NCBI GenBank assembly: GCA_965653225.1
Contig: CBFGZI010000147.1
Span: forward strand, 1 to 8,645
Source of the DNA: JALZDI01 sp965653225
Lineage (GTDB): Bacteria > Actinomycetota > Actinomycetes > Propionibacteriales > Nocardioidaceae
Direction of reading: 5' to 3'
Length of the DNA: 8,645 nucleotides
Under the pieces are notes generated by a model. It did no database searches. It worked only from the letters and a program-made list of their open reading frames with translations, and was not told the origin of the DNA. This document shows, piece after piece, positions 1-5,198 of the stretch. Positions within the stretch are counted from its first letter, which is position 1. Each line of letters opens with the position of its first letter. The position numbers and the translations under genes are program-made.

Positions 1-212
1 GTCTCGGTCGCGAGCACGCCAGGAACCTTGTTGATGCCGCTGGGCACCACGCGCGACACGTCGTCGTGCTCCCGGACGCGCACCAGCGCGATCAGGTCGA
101 TCTCGCCGGTCACGGAGTAGACCTCGCTCACGCCGTTGATCGCGGCGACCTGCTCGGCGACCTCGGGGATCTTGTCGACCTCGGCGTTGATGAACACGAT
201 CGCGGTGATCAC
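1..212 (-). CDS. Stand-alone Lrp/AsnC ligand-binding (RAM) domain protein, partial
   Basis: The reading frame runs from GTG at 212 off the left edge, giving about 70 residues that begin MITAIVFINAEVDKIPEVAE. The alternation of short strands and a helix, with VTGEIDLIALVRV in the middle, fits the AsnC_trans_reg (RAM) fold that binds amino acids and drives oligomerisation in Lrp/AsnC regulators. No helix-turn-helix precedes it: the frame starts right at the first strand, so this is a free-standing RAM protein, a known small family of roughly 75-100 residues. Such proteins are thought to sense small molecules or pair with full-length Lrp proteins; no ligand can be read from the sequence. The start is supported by AGGAAG (218-223) 5 nt upstream. 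It lies 99 bp downstream of the nuclease gene on the same strand, with its own candidate -10. The stop codon is outside the window. Confidence 0.85.
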   Translation of the reverse strand, partial: MITAIVFINAEVDKIPEVAEQVAAINGVSEVYSVTGEIDLIALVRVREHDDVSRVVPSGINKVPGVLATE

Positions 213-254
213 GGATGCTTCCTCGCCTCGCACGTCACGGGACCTGACACCACG

Positions 255-260
255 ACCTTA
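255..260 (-). promoter_or_regulatory. Candidate -10 box for the RAM-domain gene
   Basis: On the minus strand TAAGGT (inside GGATAAGGT) fits the actinobacterial TAnnnT -10. It would start a transcript near 248, leaving a leader of about 35 nt that contains AGGAAG at 218-223. The best -35 at 17-nt spacing (ACGTTG) is weak, so this rests mainly on the -10 and its position. Confidence 0.35.
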
Positions 261-286
261 TCCGGGCGCCTGGCCGCCAACGTACG

Positions 287-304
287 CGTGGTCGCGTGTC
301 CACG
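287..304 (-). terminator. Weak hairpin after the UvrC-like nuclease gene
   Basis: CGTGG and CCACG form a 5-bp stem with an 8-nt loop, 8 nt past the nuclease stop codon on the minus strand. There is no U-tract. It overlaps a 13-bp tandem near-repeat (GTCGCGTGTC at 291-300 and 304-313). It could be an unconventional actinobacterial terminator or simply chance in GC-rich DNA. Confidence 0.2.
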
Positions 305-311
305 TCGCGTG

Positions 312-2114
312 TCACCGGGCGGGCCGGTGGTGCACGGGCAGGTCACGGCGGTCGTCGAAGGGCACCAGGGAGGTCTTGGAGTCCTCCACCGCGTCGAGCC
401 GGCGCCGAAGGCCCTCCGCGCCCCCGATCGGGCAGGACCACTCGCCGTCGAGGTGAGCGAGGCGGACCCCGGGGGACTCCAGCCAGCGCAGGATCTTCTC
501 GGTCTCCTCCGCGGTCGTCGCGGGCGTCGGCCCGGGGCCCGGCACGACGGTCTCGGCGCTGGCGCGCAGCCCGCGCACCCACTCCCCGGCGTGGGCGCCC
601 GGCGGGATCACCCCGGCAGCGGCGAGGCGGCCGTGGCGCACGACGTGCACCTCCCACGCCCCCGCGTCGTTGCGGCGGGCGCCGACCACCTCGGGACAGC
701 GGGTGAGCGCGGCGATCCGCTGCCGGCGCGCGGCCGCCCGTACGAAGGCGGTGAGCCGGTCGCGGTGCACGGCGGCGTCCTCGAACCGGCAGGCGGCGGC
801 CAGTGCGGCCATCTTGGTCTCGATCGCCCGCAGCACCGCGCGCGGGTCGGCGGTGACCGCCTGCCGCAGCTGCTCGACGACCGTGGCGTAGGGCTGAGCG
901 GCCACGGACCCGTCGCAGGGGGACATGCAGCGGCCCATCTCGGCGAGCGCGCAGGGGCTGAGCCGGGGCTCACGCGCCATCCGGCCCTTGCACTGGCGGA
1001 TCGGGAACGCCTCGTGCAACGCGGCCGCCGCGCGGTCGGCGAGCCGTCGGGAGCCGAACGGCCCCAGGTAGGTGGCCCCGTCGTCGAGGACCTGGCGTAC
1101 GAGCGAGAGCCGGGGCCACGGCTCCACCGTGACCTTGAGCCAGTGCACCCGCTCGGGGTGGCGGGAGCGGCGGTTGTAGCGCGGCTTGTGCTCCTTGATC
1201 AGGCGCAGCTCGCGCACCTCTGCCTCCAGCGTGGTGGCGCACTCGATGCCGACCACCGACTCGGCCAGCCCCACCATCTCGCCCATGCGGGACCGGGTCT
1301 CGCTGGCGGTGAAGTAGGTGCGTACGCGGGTGCGGAGGTCGCGCGAGGTGCCGACGTAGAGCACCCGCTCGCGGTCGTCGCGGAACAGGTAGACCCCGGG
1401 TGCGTGCGGCAGCTGCTCGGCCAGATGGCGTTTCTTGCGCTGCGCGGGGCTGACCCGCGAGGAGAACGTGTGCAGCTCCTCGAGCGTCTGGACGCCTAGC
1501 GGACCGAGCCGTTCGAACAGCCCATGCAGCACGTGCACGGTCGCGCGGGCGTCGTCTAGGGCCCGGTGGATCGGCGTGGTGGGGGAGTGGAAGACGCGCG
1601 CGAGCGTGGCGAGCTTGCAGTTGGGTGCCTCGTCTCGGTGGAGCACCCGACGCGCCAGCCGGGCGGTGTCGACCACCTCGAACGTCGGCCATCCCAGGGC
1701 CAGCTCCTCGGAGTAGTGCCGGAGGAAGCCAACATCGAATGGCGCGTTGTGCGCGACCAGCACAGTGCCACGGGCGAACTCGAGGAACGCCGGCAGCGCC
1801 TCGGCGATGGTCGGGGCACTCGCCACCATGCCGTCGGTGATGCCGGTCAGCACCGCGATGAACGCGGGGATCGAGGCCTGCGGGTTGACCAGCGTCTGGA
1901 ACTCCCCGACCACCTCGCCGCCGCGCACCTTGACCGCGCCGATCTCGGTGATGCCAGCACCCCCGGCGGCCGAACCACCGGTGGTCTCCAGGTCGACGAC
2001 GCAGAAGGTCGCCTCGCGCAGCGGCCGGCCGAGCTCGTCGAAGCTGCCCTGCACCGGGCGCGGCGTCGACGTCTTCGCCGCGGGTGAGGAGCTCGAGTCG
2101 AGCAGGCTTGTCAT
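312..2114 (-). CDS. DEDDh exonuclease fused to UvrC-like GIY-YIG, Fe-S and UVR regions
   Basis: This 600-residue protein resembles M. tuberculosis Rv2191. Residues about 35-200 are a DnaQ-type 3'-5' exonuclease with all motifs: VVDLETTG (D41, E43), HNAPFD (D127) and HRALDDA (H183, D188). Residues about 235-315 are a GIY-YIG nuclease: GVY 240-242, YVG 253-255, R263, and E302 before LIKEHKPRYN. Cysteines 375, 388, 396 and 400 match the spacing of the UvrC [4Fe-4S] cysteines. RFEDAAVHRDRL (443-454) is a UVR motif, the UvrB contact in UvrC. The frame then resembles the opening of the UvrC C-terminal nuclease domain (about 470-500) but stops without a complete RNase H-like domain or HhH repeats. 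A role in cutting or trimming damaged DNA is inferred. ATG 2114 is preferred over GTG 2138 because the latter lies within the promoter motif. A damage-type promoter precedes it. Confidence 0.93.
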   Translation of the reverse strand: MTSLLDSSSSPAAKTSTPRPVQGSFDELGRPLREATFCVVDLETTGGSAAGGAGITEIGAVKVRGGEVVGEFQTLVNPQASIPAFIAVLTGITDGMVASAPTIAEALPAFLEFARGTVLVAHNAPFDVGFLRHYSEELALGWPTFEVVDTARLARRVLHRDEAPNCKLATLARVFHSPTTPIHRALDDARATVHVLHGLFERLGPLGVQTLEELHTFSSRVSPAQRKKRHLAEQLPHAPGVYLFRDDRERVLYVGTSRDLRTRVRTYFTASETRSRMGEMVGLAESVVGIECATTLEAEVRELRLIKEHKPRYNRRSRHPERVHWLKVTVEPWPRLSLVRQVLDDGATYLGPFGSRRLADRAAAALHEAFPIRQCKGRMAREPRLSPCALAEMGRCMSPCDGSVAAQPYATVVEQLRQAVTADPRAVLRAIETKMAALAAACRFEDAAVHRDRLTAFVRAAARRQRIAALTRCPEVVGARRNDAGAWEVHVVRHGRLAAAGVIPPGAHAGEWVRGLRASAETVVPGPGPTPATTAEETEKILRWLESPGVRLAHLDGEWSCPIGGAEGLRRRLDAVEDSKTSLVPFDDRRDLPVHHRPAR

Positions 2115-2121
2115 GGCCGTG

Positions 2122-2143
2122 ACGCTAAACAAGACCACCGACG
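2122..2143 (-). promoter_or_regulatory. PafBC-type (RecA-NDp) damage promoter of the UvrC-like nuclease
   Basis: On the minus strand CGTCGGTG (2143-2136), 8 nt, then TAGCGT (2127-2122) matches the LexA/RecA-independent damage motif TGTCRGTG-N8-TAnnnT at every defined position except the first T. The predicted start falls at 2114-2115, the A of ATG, giving a leaderless mRNA. PafBC is the heterodimeric WYL-type activator known to use this motif in mycobacteria. No convincing -35 is seen, as expected for an activator-dependent promoter. Confidence 0.7.
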
Positions 2144-2178
2144 TTCTCGCGGTGACGCGCCCTGGACGGGCGTGCGGA

Positions 2179-2184
2179 TAGGCT
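2179..2184 (+). promoter_or_regulatory. -10 box for leaderless transcription of the NYN gene
   Basis: TAGGCT fits TAnnnT and places the transcription start at 2190-2193, exactly at the adjacent GTG/ATG start codons. No ribosome-binding site is present, which fits a leaderless transcript. The -35 region is poor. The upstream half of the damage motif found on the opposite strand is absent, so this divergent gene is probably not under the same control. Confidence 0.5.
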
Positions 2185-2192
2185 CGAAAGTG

Positions 2193-3494
2193 ATGCCCGC
2201 GTCAGAAGCCGACAACGGTCCGGGCCTGCTGCCAGAGCCGGTCCGGCTGCGAGCGCTGTCGCTCAGCGCCGACGCGATGGGCGAGATCCCCGCCGACCAG
2301 CTCCCGGCCTCGCTGCGCCGCGTGGCCTTGTTCGCGCCGGCTCGGCGGGCGCGCGCCGCGGGCACGCAGATCGCGTCCGCGCTGGAGAGCGACGAGGCGT
2401 TCCGCGAGCGTGTCGCCACCCAGGTGCGTGTCGTCGTACCCGACATCGCCAAGGCCCTGGACGAGCAGACGCCGCCACCGGCGGCACACCCCGTCGAGGT
2501 GGCCGCGGTCGCGTACCTGCTGCGGTCGCCGCAGTGGACCGAGCTGGTCGACGCCGCGCGCGGAGCTGGCTCGGACACGCCGGAGTCGGCAGACCACTCG
2601 GGCGCGGTCGAGCGCCTGCAGCGCAAGCTGCGGGACGCCCGCGCGCAGACCCGCACGGCCCAGGCCAAGGCCAAGGAGCAGGTCGCCGAGGTCAAGCGGG
2701 AGAACGCCGAGCTCCGGCGCAAGCTCGCCGAGGCGCGTCAGCAGCTCACGTCCGCCGAGAGCGCGGTCAAGAACGCCGCCGAGGGGCACGGCTCGGCGCA
2801 GAAGGAGACCGCCGCGCTCGAGGCCGAGACACGCCGGCTGCGGGCCCGCATCAGCGAGCTCGAGGCCGCCAACGCGGCCGCCCGCCGGTCTGTCCGGGAG
2901 GAGCGCGAGGCCGGGTCGCTGCGCGCCCGGTTGCTGCTCGACACGCTGCTGGACTCCGCCCAGGGCCTGCGACGCGAGCTGGCGCTTCCACCGGTGACCG
3001 GCTCCCCGGCGGACGCGGTCGAGGGCGCCGTCACCGCGCAGGGCGGTACGACGGCACGCGGCATGGCGCTAAGCGGGGACGACCCTGCGCTGCTCGAGGA
3101 GCTCTTGGCCGTACCGCGCGTGCACCTGATCGTGGACGGCTACAACGTCACCAAGACCGCCTGGCCGACGGCCCCGCTGGAGACCCAGCGGACCAGGCTG
3201 CTCAGTGGGCTGGCCGCGATCGCGGCGCGCAGCGGTGCCGAGATGACCGTGGTCTTCGACGGTGCCGACCTGCAGCAGCGGCCGCCGGTGGTGGCCCCCC
3301 GGGGCCTGCGGGTGATGTTCAGCCCGCCCGGCGTCATCGCCGACGACAAGATCCGCGACCTGCTCTCGGTCGAGCCCGGGGGCCGGCCCGTGGTGGTCGT
3401 GTCCAGCGACCGCGAGGTGGCCGACTCCGCGCAGCGCGCGGGTGCCCGGCCGGTCGCCTCGGCGGCGCTCGTACGCCTCCTCAGCGGCTCGTGA
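2193..3494 (+). CDS. NYN (YacP-like) domain protein with long coiled coil
   Basis: The product has 433 residues. Residues about 15-125 form an alpha-helical N-terminal region of unknown role. Residues about 140-240 are strongly charged heptads (Arg, Glu, Lys, Ala and Leu rich) that predict a coiled coil, so oligomerisation is likely. After a loose linker, residues about 308-430 are a YacP/NYN domain of the PIN-like fold: LIVDGYN (D315), VVFDG (D356), ADDKI (D384, D385) and VVSSDRE (D406) supply the acidic metal-binding residues, so ribonuclease activity is plausible. B. subtilis YacP/Rae1 is a ribosome-associated mRNA endonuclease; whether this long actinobacterial form shares that target is unknown. 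ATG 2193 is preferred; GTG 2190 adds one residue and is equally compatible with the -10 box, while GTG 2172 would precede the predicted transcript. It diverges from the UvrC-like nuclease across 78 bp. Confidence 0.9.
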   Translation: MPASEADNGPGLLPEPVRLRALSLSADAMGEIPADQLPASLRRVALFAPARRARAAGTQIASALESDEAFRERVATQVRVVVPDIAKALDEQTPPPAAHPVEVAAVAYLLRSPQWTELVDAARGAGSDTPESADHSGAVERLQRKLRDARAQTRTAQAKAKEQVAEVKRENAELRRKLAEARQQLTSAESAVKNAAEGHGSAQKETAALEAETRRLRARISELEAANAAARRSVREEREAGSLRARLLLDTLLDSAQGLRRELALPPVTGSPADAVEGAVTAQGGTTARGMALSGDDPALLEELLAVPRVHLIVDGYNVTKTAWPTAPLETQRTRLLSGLAAIAARSGAEMTVVFDGADLQQRPPVVAPRGLRVMFSPPGVIADDKIRDLLSVEPGGRPVVVVSSDREVADSAQRAGARPVASAALVRLLSGS

Positions 3495-3510
3495 CGCGAA
3501 CTCGTGACCC

Positions 3511-3532
3511 GGGCGCGCCGTACGCCTCGCCC
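3511..3532 (+). terminator. Candidate hairpin terminator after the NYN gene
   Basis: GGGCG (3511-3515) pairs with CGCCC (3528-3532), with two further inner pairs around loop CGTAC, 16 nt after the NYN stop codon. There is no U-run. Its position between the stop codon and the next promoter is what suggests a terminator. Confidence 0.3.
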
Positions 3533-3562
3533 AGCGGCCTGCTGCCCGTGGCCGGAACGCGC

Positions 3563-3584
3563 TGTCGGTGGTCGCCTCTAGCGT
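3563..3584 (+). promoter_or_regulatory. PafBC-type (RecA-NDp) damage promoter of the CxxC mini-protein
   Basis: TGTCGGTG (3563-3570), 8 nt, then TAGCGT (3579-3584) is a full match to TGTCRGTG-N8-TAnnnT. The predicted transcription start is near 3590, giving a leader of about 30 nt that contains the gene's GGAGG. It shares the string TCGGTGGTC-N5-TAGCGTC, with identical spacing, with the promoter at 2143-2122 on the other strand. Confidence 0.72.
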
Positions 3585-3611
3585 CCAAGGTGCTGGCTTC
3601 CCCACCACGAC

Positions 3612-3616
3612 GGAGG
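3612..3616 (+). promoter_or_regulatory. Ribosome-binding site deciding the mini-protein start
   Basis: GGAGG lies 5 nt before ATG 3622. This selects the 72-residue form over an upstream in-frame GTG at 3568, which falls inside the promoter motif. Confidence 0.8.
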
Positions 3617-3621
3617 TTGAG

Positions 3622-3840
3622 ATGGCACACCGCGAGCCGATCCTGGTCGACTGCGACACCTGCGCGGTCCGCGGCCACGGCTGCGACGACTGCGTCGTCT
3701 CGGTGCTGATGGGCGCGCCGCCGGAGGTGCACGTCGACCCGGAGGAGCGTCGGGCGCTCGACGTCCTCGCCGCGTCCGGACTGGTGCCGCCACTGCGGAT
3801 GGTCATACCTACTGACAGTGACGAAACCGCTACGGGATGA
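3622..3840 (+). CDS. Small CxxC-x6-CxxC protein, function unknown
   Basis: This 72-residue acidic protein begins MAHREPILVDCDTCAVRGHG. Cysteines 11, 14, 21 and 24 form CxxC-x6-CxxC in the N-terminal third, a spacing suited to one zinc ion or another metal, with His19 also nearby. The rest is VHVDPEERRALDVLAASGL, probably one helix, and a Pro/Asp/Thr-rich tail; there is no signal peptide or membrane segment, so it is presumably cytoplasmic. I do not recognise a named family. A strong ribosome-binding site and a full damage-type promoter precede it, which argues that it is a real, independently transcribed gene. It stands between the NYN gene and the regulatory region of the NlpC/P60 gene, on the same strand as both. 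A DNA-damage or redox-related role is inference from the promoter and cysteines only. Confidence 0.85.
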   Translation: MAHREPILVDCDTCAVRGHGCDDCVVSVLMGAPPEVHVDPEERRALDVLAASGLVPPLRMVIPTDSDETATG

Positions 3841-3878
3841 CAGCATTTGCCCCGAAATCCGAAGCCCTCAATGCGCTA

Positions 3879-3894
3879 TGTGCTCCAAATCACC
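3879..3894 (+). promoter_or_regulatory. Crp/GlxR-like site
   Basis: TGTGCTCCAAATCACC matches the CRP-family palindrome TGTGA-N6-TCACA at 8 of 10 defined positions. It sits in unusually AT-rich non-coding DNA, centred about 84 bp upstream of the transcription start predicted from the -10 at 3959. M. tuberculosis Crp is known to activate rpfA, another riboswitch-linked wall-hydrolase gene, so the setting is plausible. Confidence 0.4.
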
Positions 3895-3934
3895 AGAAAT
3901 ATCAAAGAGCGGGCCAAACACACTGCGTTCGGGA

Positions 3935-3964
3935 TTGCCTTGACGTCGAGCAAGCCAGTACTGT
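3935..3964 (+). promoter_or_regulatory. Candidate promoter of the riboswitch / NlpC-P60 transcript
   Basis: TTGCCT (3935-3940) and TACTGT (3959-3964) are separated by 18 nt and would start RNA near 3971, about 37 nt before the riboswitch and 220 nt before the GTG start. A TTGACG at 3940-3945 is closer to the -35 consensus but only 13 nt from this -10. The surrounding stretch 3841-3990 is much less GC-rich than the genes. Confidence 0.4.
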
Positions 3965-3988
3965 CGCCGCTCGGTGCCTGACGACAGT
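3960..3988 (+). repeat. Inverted repeat ACTGTCG-N15-CGACAGT
   Basis: Perfect 7-bp arms at 3960-3966 and 3982-3988 overlap the candidate -10 and transcription start. It could be an operator for a dimeric repressor, or a hairpin at the extreme 5' end of the leader if transcription starts further upstream. Confidence 0.4.
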
Positions 3989-4007
3989 CGGCCAGCCCGG
4001 GCCGGCA

Positions 4008-4165
4008 CGGGTACCGCGCCTAACTCGGATGAAGGTCGGGGAACCCTCCATCCGGGGCCGGGGAACCACCAAAGTAACGCTATTGGGGTGAGTCGGCGTG
4101 CCTTCATGGGCGCCGTAGGGCTGTCTCGTCGGCCCGAACCCGTCAGCTAACCCGGTCGGCGTCCG
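4008..4165 (+). promoter_or_regulatory. c-di-AMP riboswitch (ydaO/yuaA leader)
   Basis: The hallmark segments of the ydaO element occur in order: CCTAACTC (4019-4026), GGGGAACC (4038-4045 and again 4060-4067), TTGGGGTGAGTCGG (4083-4096) and the 3' core CCCGAACC followed by CGTCAGCTAACC (4133-4152). A hairpin pairs CGGATG (4026-4031) with CATCCG (4049-4054). A closing P1 helix can be drawn between 4008-4020 and 4154-4165 with a bulge and mismatches, so the edges are approximate. The class binds two c-di-AMP molecules, usually turning expression off, and in Actinobacteria is typically found upstream of NlpC/P60 and Rpf wall-hydrolase genes, as here. Confidence 0.88.
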
Positions 4166-4173
4166 ACGAGCTG
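4144..4173 (+). promoter_or_regulatory. Alternative hairpin, possible riboswitch expression platform
   Basis: CAGCT (4144-4148) is complementary to AGCTG (4169-4173), enclosing an inner stem GTCGG/CCGAC (4155-4159/4163-4167). Forming it would use the conserved CAGCTAAC core and the 3' strand of P1, so it excludes the aptamer. Its last base is the first G of the GAGGGGA ribosome-binding site (4173-4179), 11 nt before GTG 4191. No U-run follows. Control of translation or of a Rho-type event is inference. Confidence 0.45.
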
Positions 4174-4190
4174 AGGGGATACGACCGAGC

Positions 4191-5186
4191 GTGCCTACGG
4201 CCCGGATCCGAGCCAAGCGTGTCCTGGTGGGCCTGAGTGCTGCCGCACTTGCCTCCATGACCCTCCTTCCCACCGCCAGCCAGGCCGATCCGTCGATCGG
4301 CGACGTGCAGCAGCGTCTCGACTCGCTGTACCACAAGGCGGAGGCGGCGCAGGAGCGGCTCAACACGCTGAACCACCAGATGTCGGTCAAGCGCGAGCGG
4401 CTGCACGCGTTGCAGACCGACCTGAAGTCCCAGCGGCGGCACTACGCCCGGTTCAGCAACCAGGTCGCCACCATGGCCGCCGACGAGGCCCAGAGCGTCG
4501 AGTCCCAGCTGAGCGCCACCCAGCAGCTGATCCTCGCCGACAACCCCGACGAGTTCCTCAACCACCTCGCCGCCCAGCAGGCACTGAGCGACCAGAAGGG
4601 CGACATGCTCGCCCACTTCTCCACCGTGGCGAAGAAGCTGGCGCTGCGCGAGAAGCAGGTGCACAAGCAGTTCGCCGCTGTGAAGGCCGACCAGAAGCAG
4701 GCGGCCAAGGAGGACCACGCCGTCGACGCGAACGTCGCCGACGCGAAGGACCTGCTGTCGCACCTCCAGGCCCAGCGGCGGGAGCGGCTGTCCGAGCCGA
4801 GCCGCAGCGCGGTGCGCACCACCTCCGCGCCGGTCTCCGGCGCCGCCGGGGTGGCGGTGAACTTCGCCCTGGACCAGGTCGGCGACGCCTACGTCTACGG
4901 CGCGGCCGGCCCTGACGCGTGGGACTGCTCGGGTCTGACCATGGGCGCCTGGGGTGCCGCCGGTGTGTCGCTGCCGCACTCCTCGAGCGAGCAGATGAGC
5001 TACGGGACGCCGGTGTCGTCCGACGAGCTGGAGCCCGGTGACCTGGTCTTCTACTACCAGCCGGTCAGCCACGTCGGCATGTACATCGGCAACGGCCAGA
5101 TCGTGCACGCGGCCAACCCCGGCGACGGGGTCACCACGGCGCCGGTCTTCTCGATGCCCTACAGCGGCGCGGTCCGTCCGGGCTGA
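4191..5186 (+). CDS. Secreted coiled-coil NlpC/P60 peptidoglycan endopeptidase (RipC-like)
   Basis: This 331-residue exported hydrolase should cut peptide stems of peptidoglycan (NlpC/P60 enzymes typically cut D-Glu to diamino acid bonds). Residues 1-32 are a signal peptide: basic RIRAKR, a hydrophobic stretch, and likely cleavage after TASQA. Residues about 36-200 are a long Gln/Lys/Glu/Ala-rich coiled coil, as in PcsB and RipC, where it serves autoinhibition or contact with FtsEX. Residues about 216-331 are the NlpC/P60 domain with C246 (WDCSG), H294 (VSHVGMY) and H306 (IVHAANP). A Ser/Pro/Thr linker (201-215) joins them. Position beside the UvrC-like nuclease and PimB' gene mirrors M. tuberculosis Rv2190c (RipC, activated by FtsX). 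GTG 4191 is required for the basic n-region. Expression is predicted to respond to c-di-AMP through the leader. Confidence 0.93.
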   Translation: MPTARIRAKRVLVGLSAAALASMTLLPTASQADPSIGDVQQRLDSLYHKAEAAQERLNTLNHQMSVKRERLHALQTDLKSQRRHYARFSNQVATMAADEAQSVESQLSATQQLILADNPDEFLNHLAAQQALSDQKGDMLAHFSTVAKKLALREKQVHKQFAAVKADQKQAAKEDHAVDANVADAKDLLSHLQAQRRERLSEPSRSAVRTTSAPVSGAAGVAVNFALDQVGDAYVYGAAGPDAWDCSGLTMGAWGAAGVSLPHSSSEQMSYGTPVSSDELEPGDLVFYYQPVSHVGMYIGNGQIVHAANPGDGVTTAPVFSMPYSGAVRPG

Positions 5187-5198
5187 TCGCGGCCGGGC

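Noticed and set aside
291..313. GTCGCGTGTC repeated at 291-300 and 304-313
   Set aside because: A single 10-bp duplication in GC-rich DNA with no third copy, overlapping the nuclease stop codon; there is not enough to call a repeat array or operator.
66..1499. 477-codon open frame on the plus strand opposite the UvrC-like nuclease
   Set aside because: Low-complexity antisense shadow; the minus-strand product carries complete exonuclease, GIY-YIG and UVR motifs.
2115..2138. GTG 2138 as the start of the UvrC-like nuclease, adding 8 residues
   Set aside because: The codon lies inside the upstream half of the PafBC-type motif, would precede the predicted transcript, has no ribosome-binding site, and adds residues outside any domain.
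2172..2192. GTG 2172 as the start of the NYN protein
   Set aside because: It lies upstream of the -10 hexamer at 2179-2184, so a transcript from that promoter would not contain it.
3813..3820. TGACAGTG near the end of the mini-protein gene as a third damage-motif half
   Set aside because: It has one mismatch and no TAnnnT at 8-nt spacing (the hexamer there is GCTACG). It also lies within coding sequence.
3837..4091. 84-codon frame on the plus strand whose ATG overlaps the mini-protein stop as ATGA
   Set aside because: It runs through AT-rich control DNA and into the conserved core of the riboswitch, ends in the middle of it, and its translation (many Cys, Thr and Arg, no domain) looks random. 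The ATGA overlap is probably chance.
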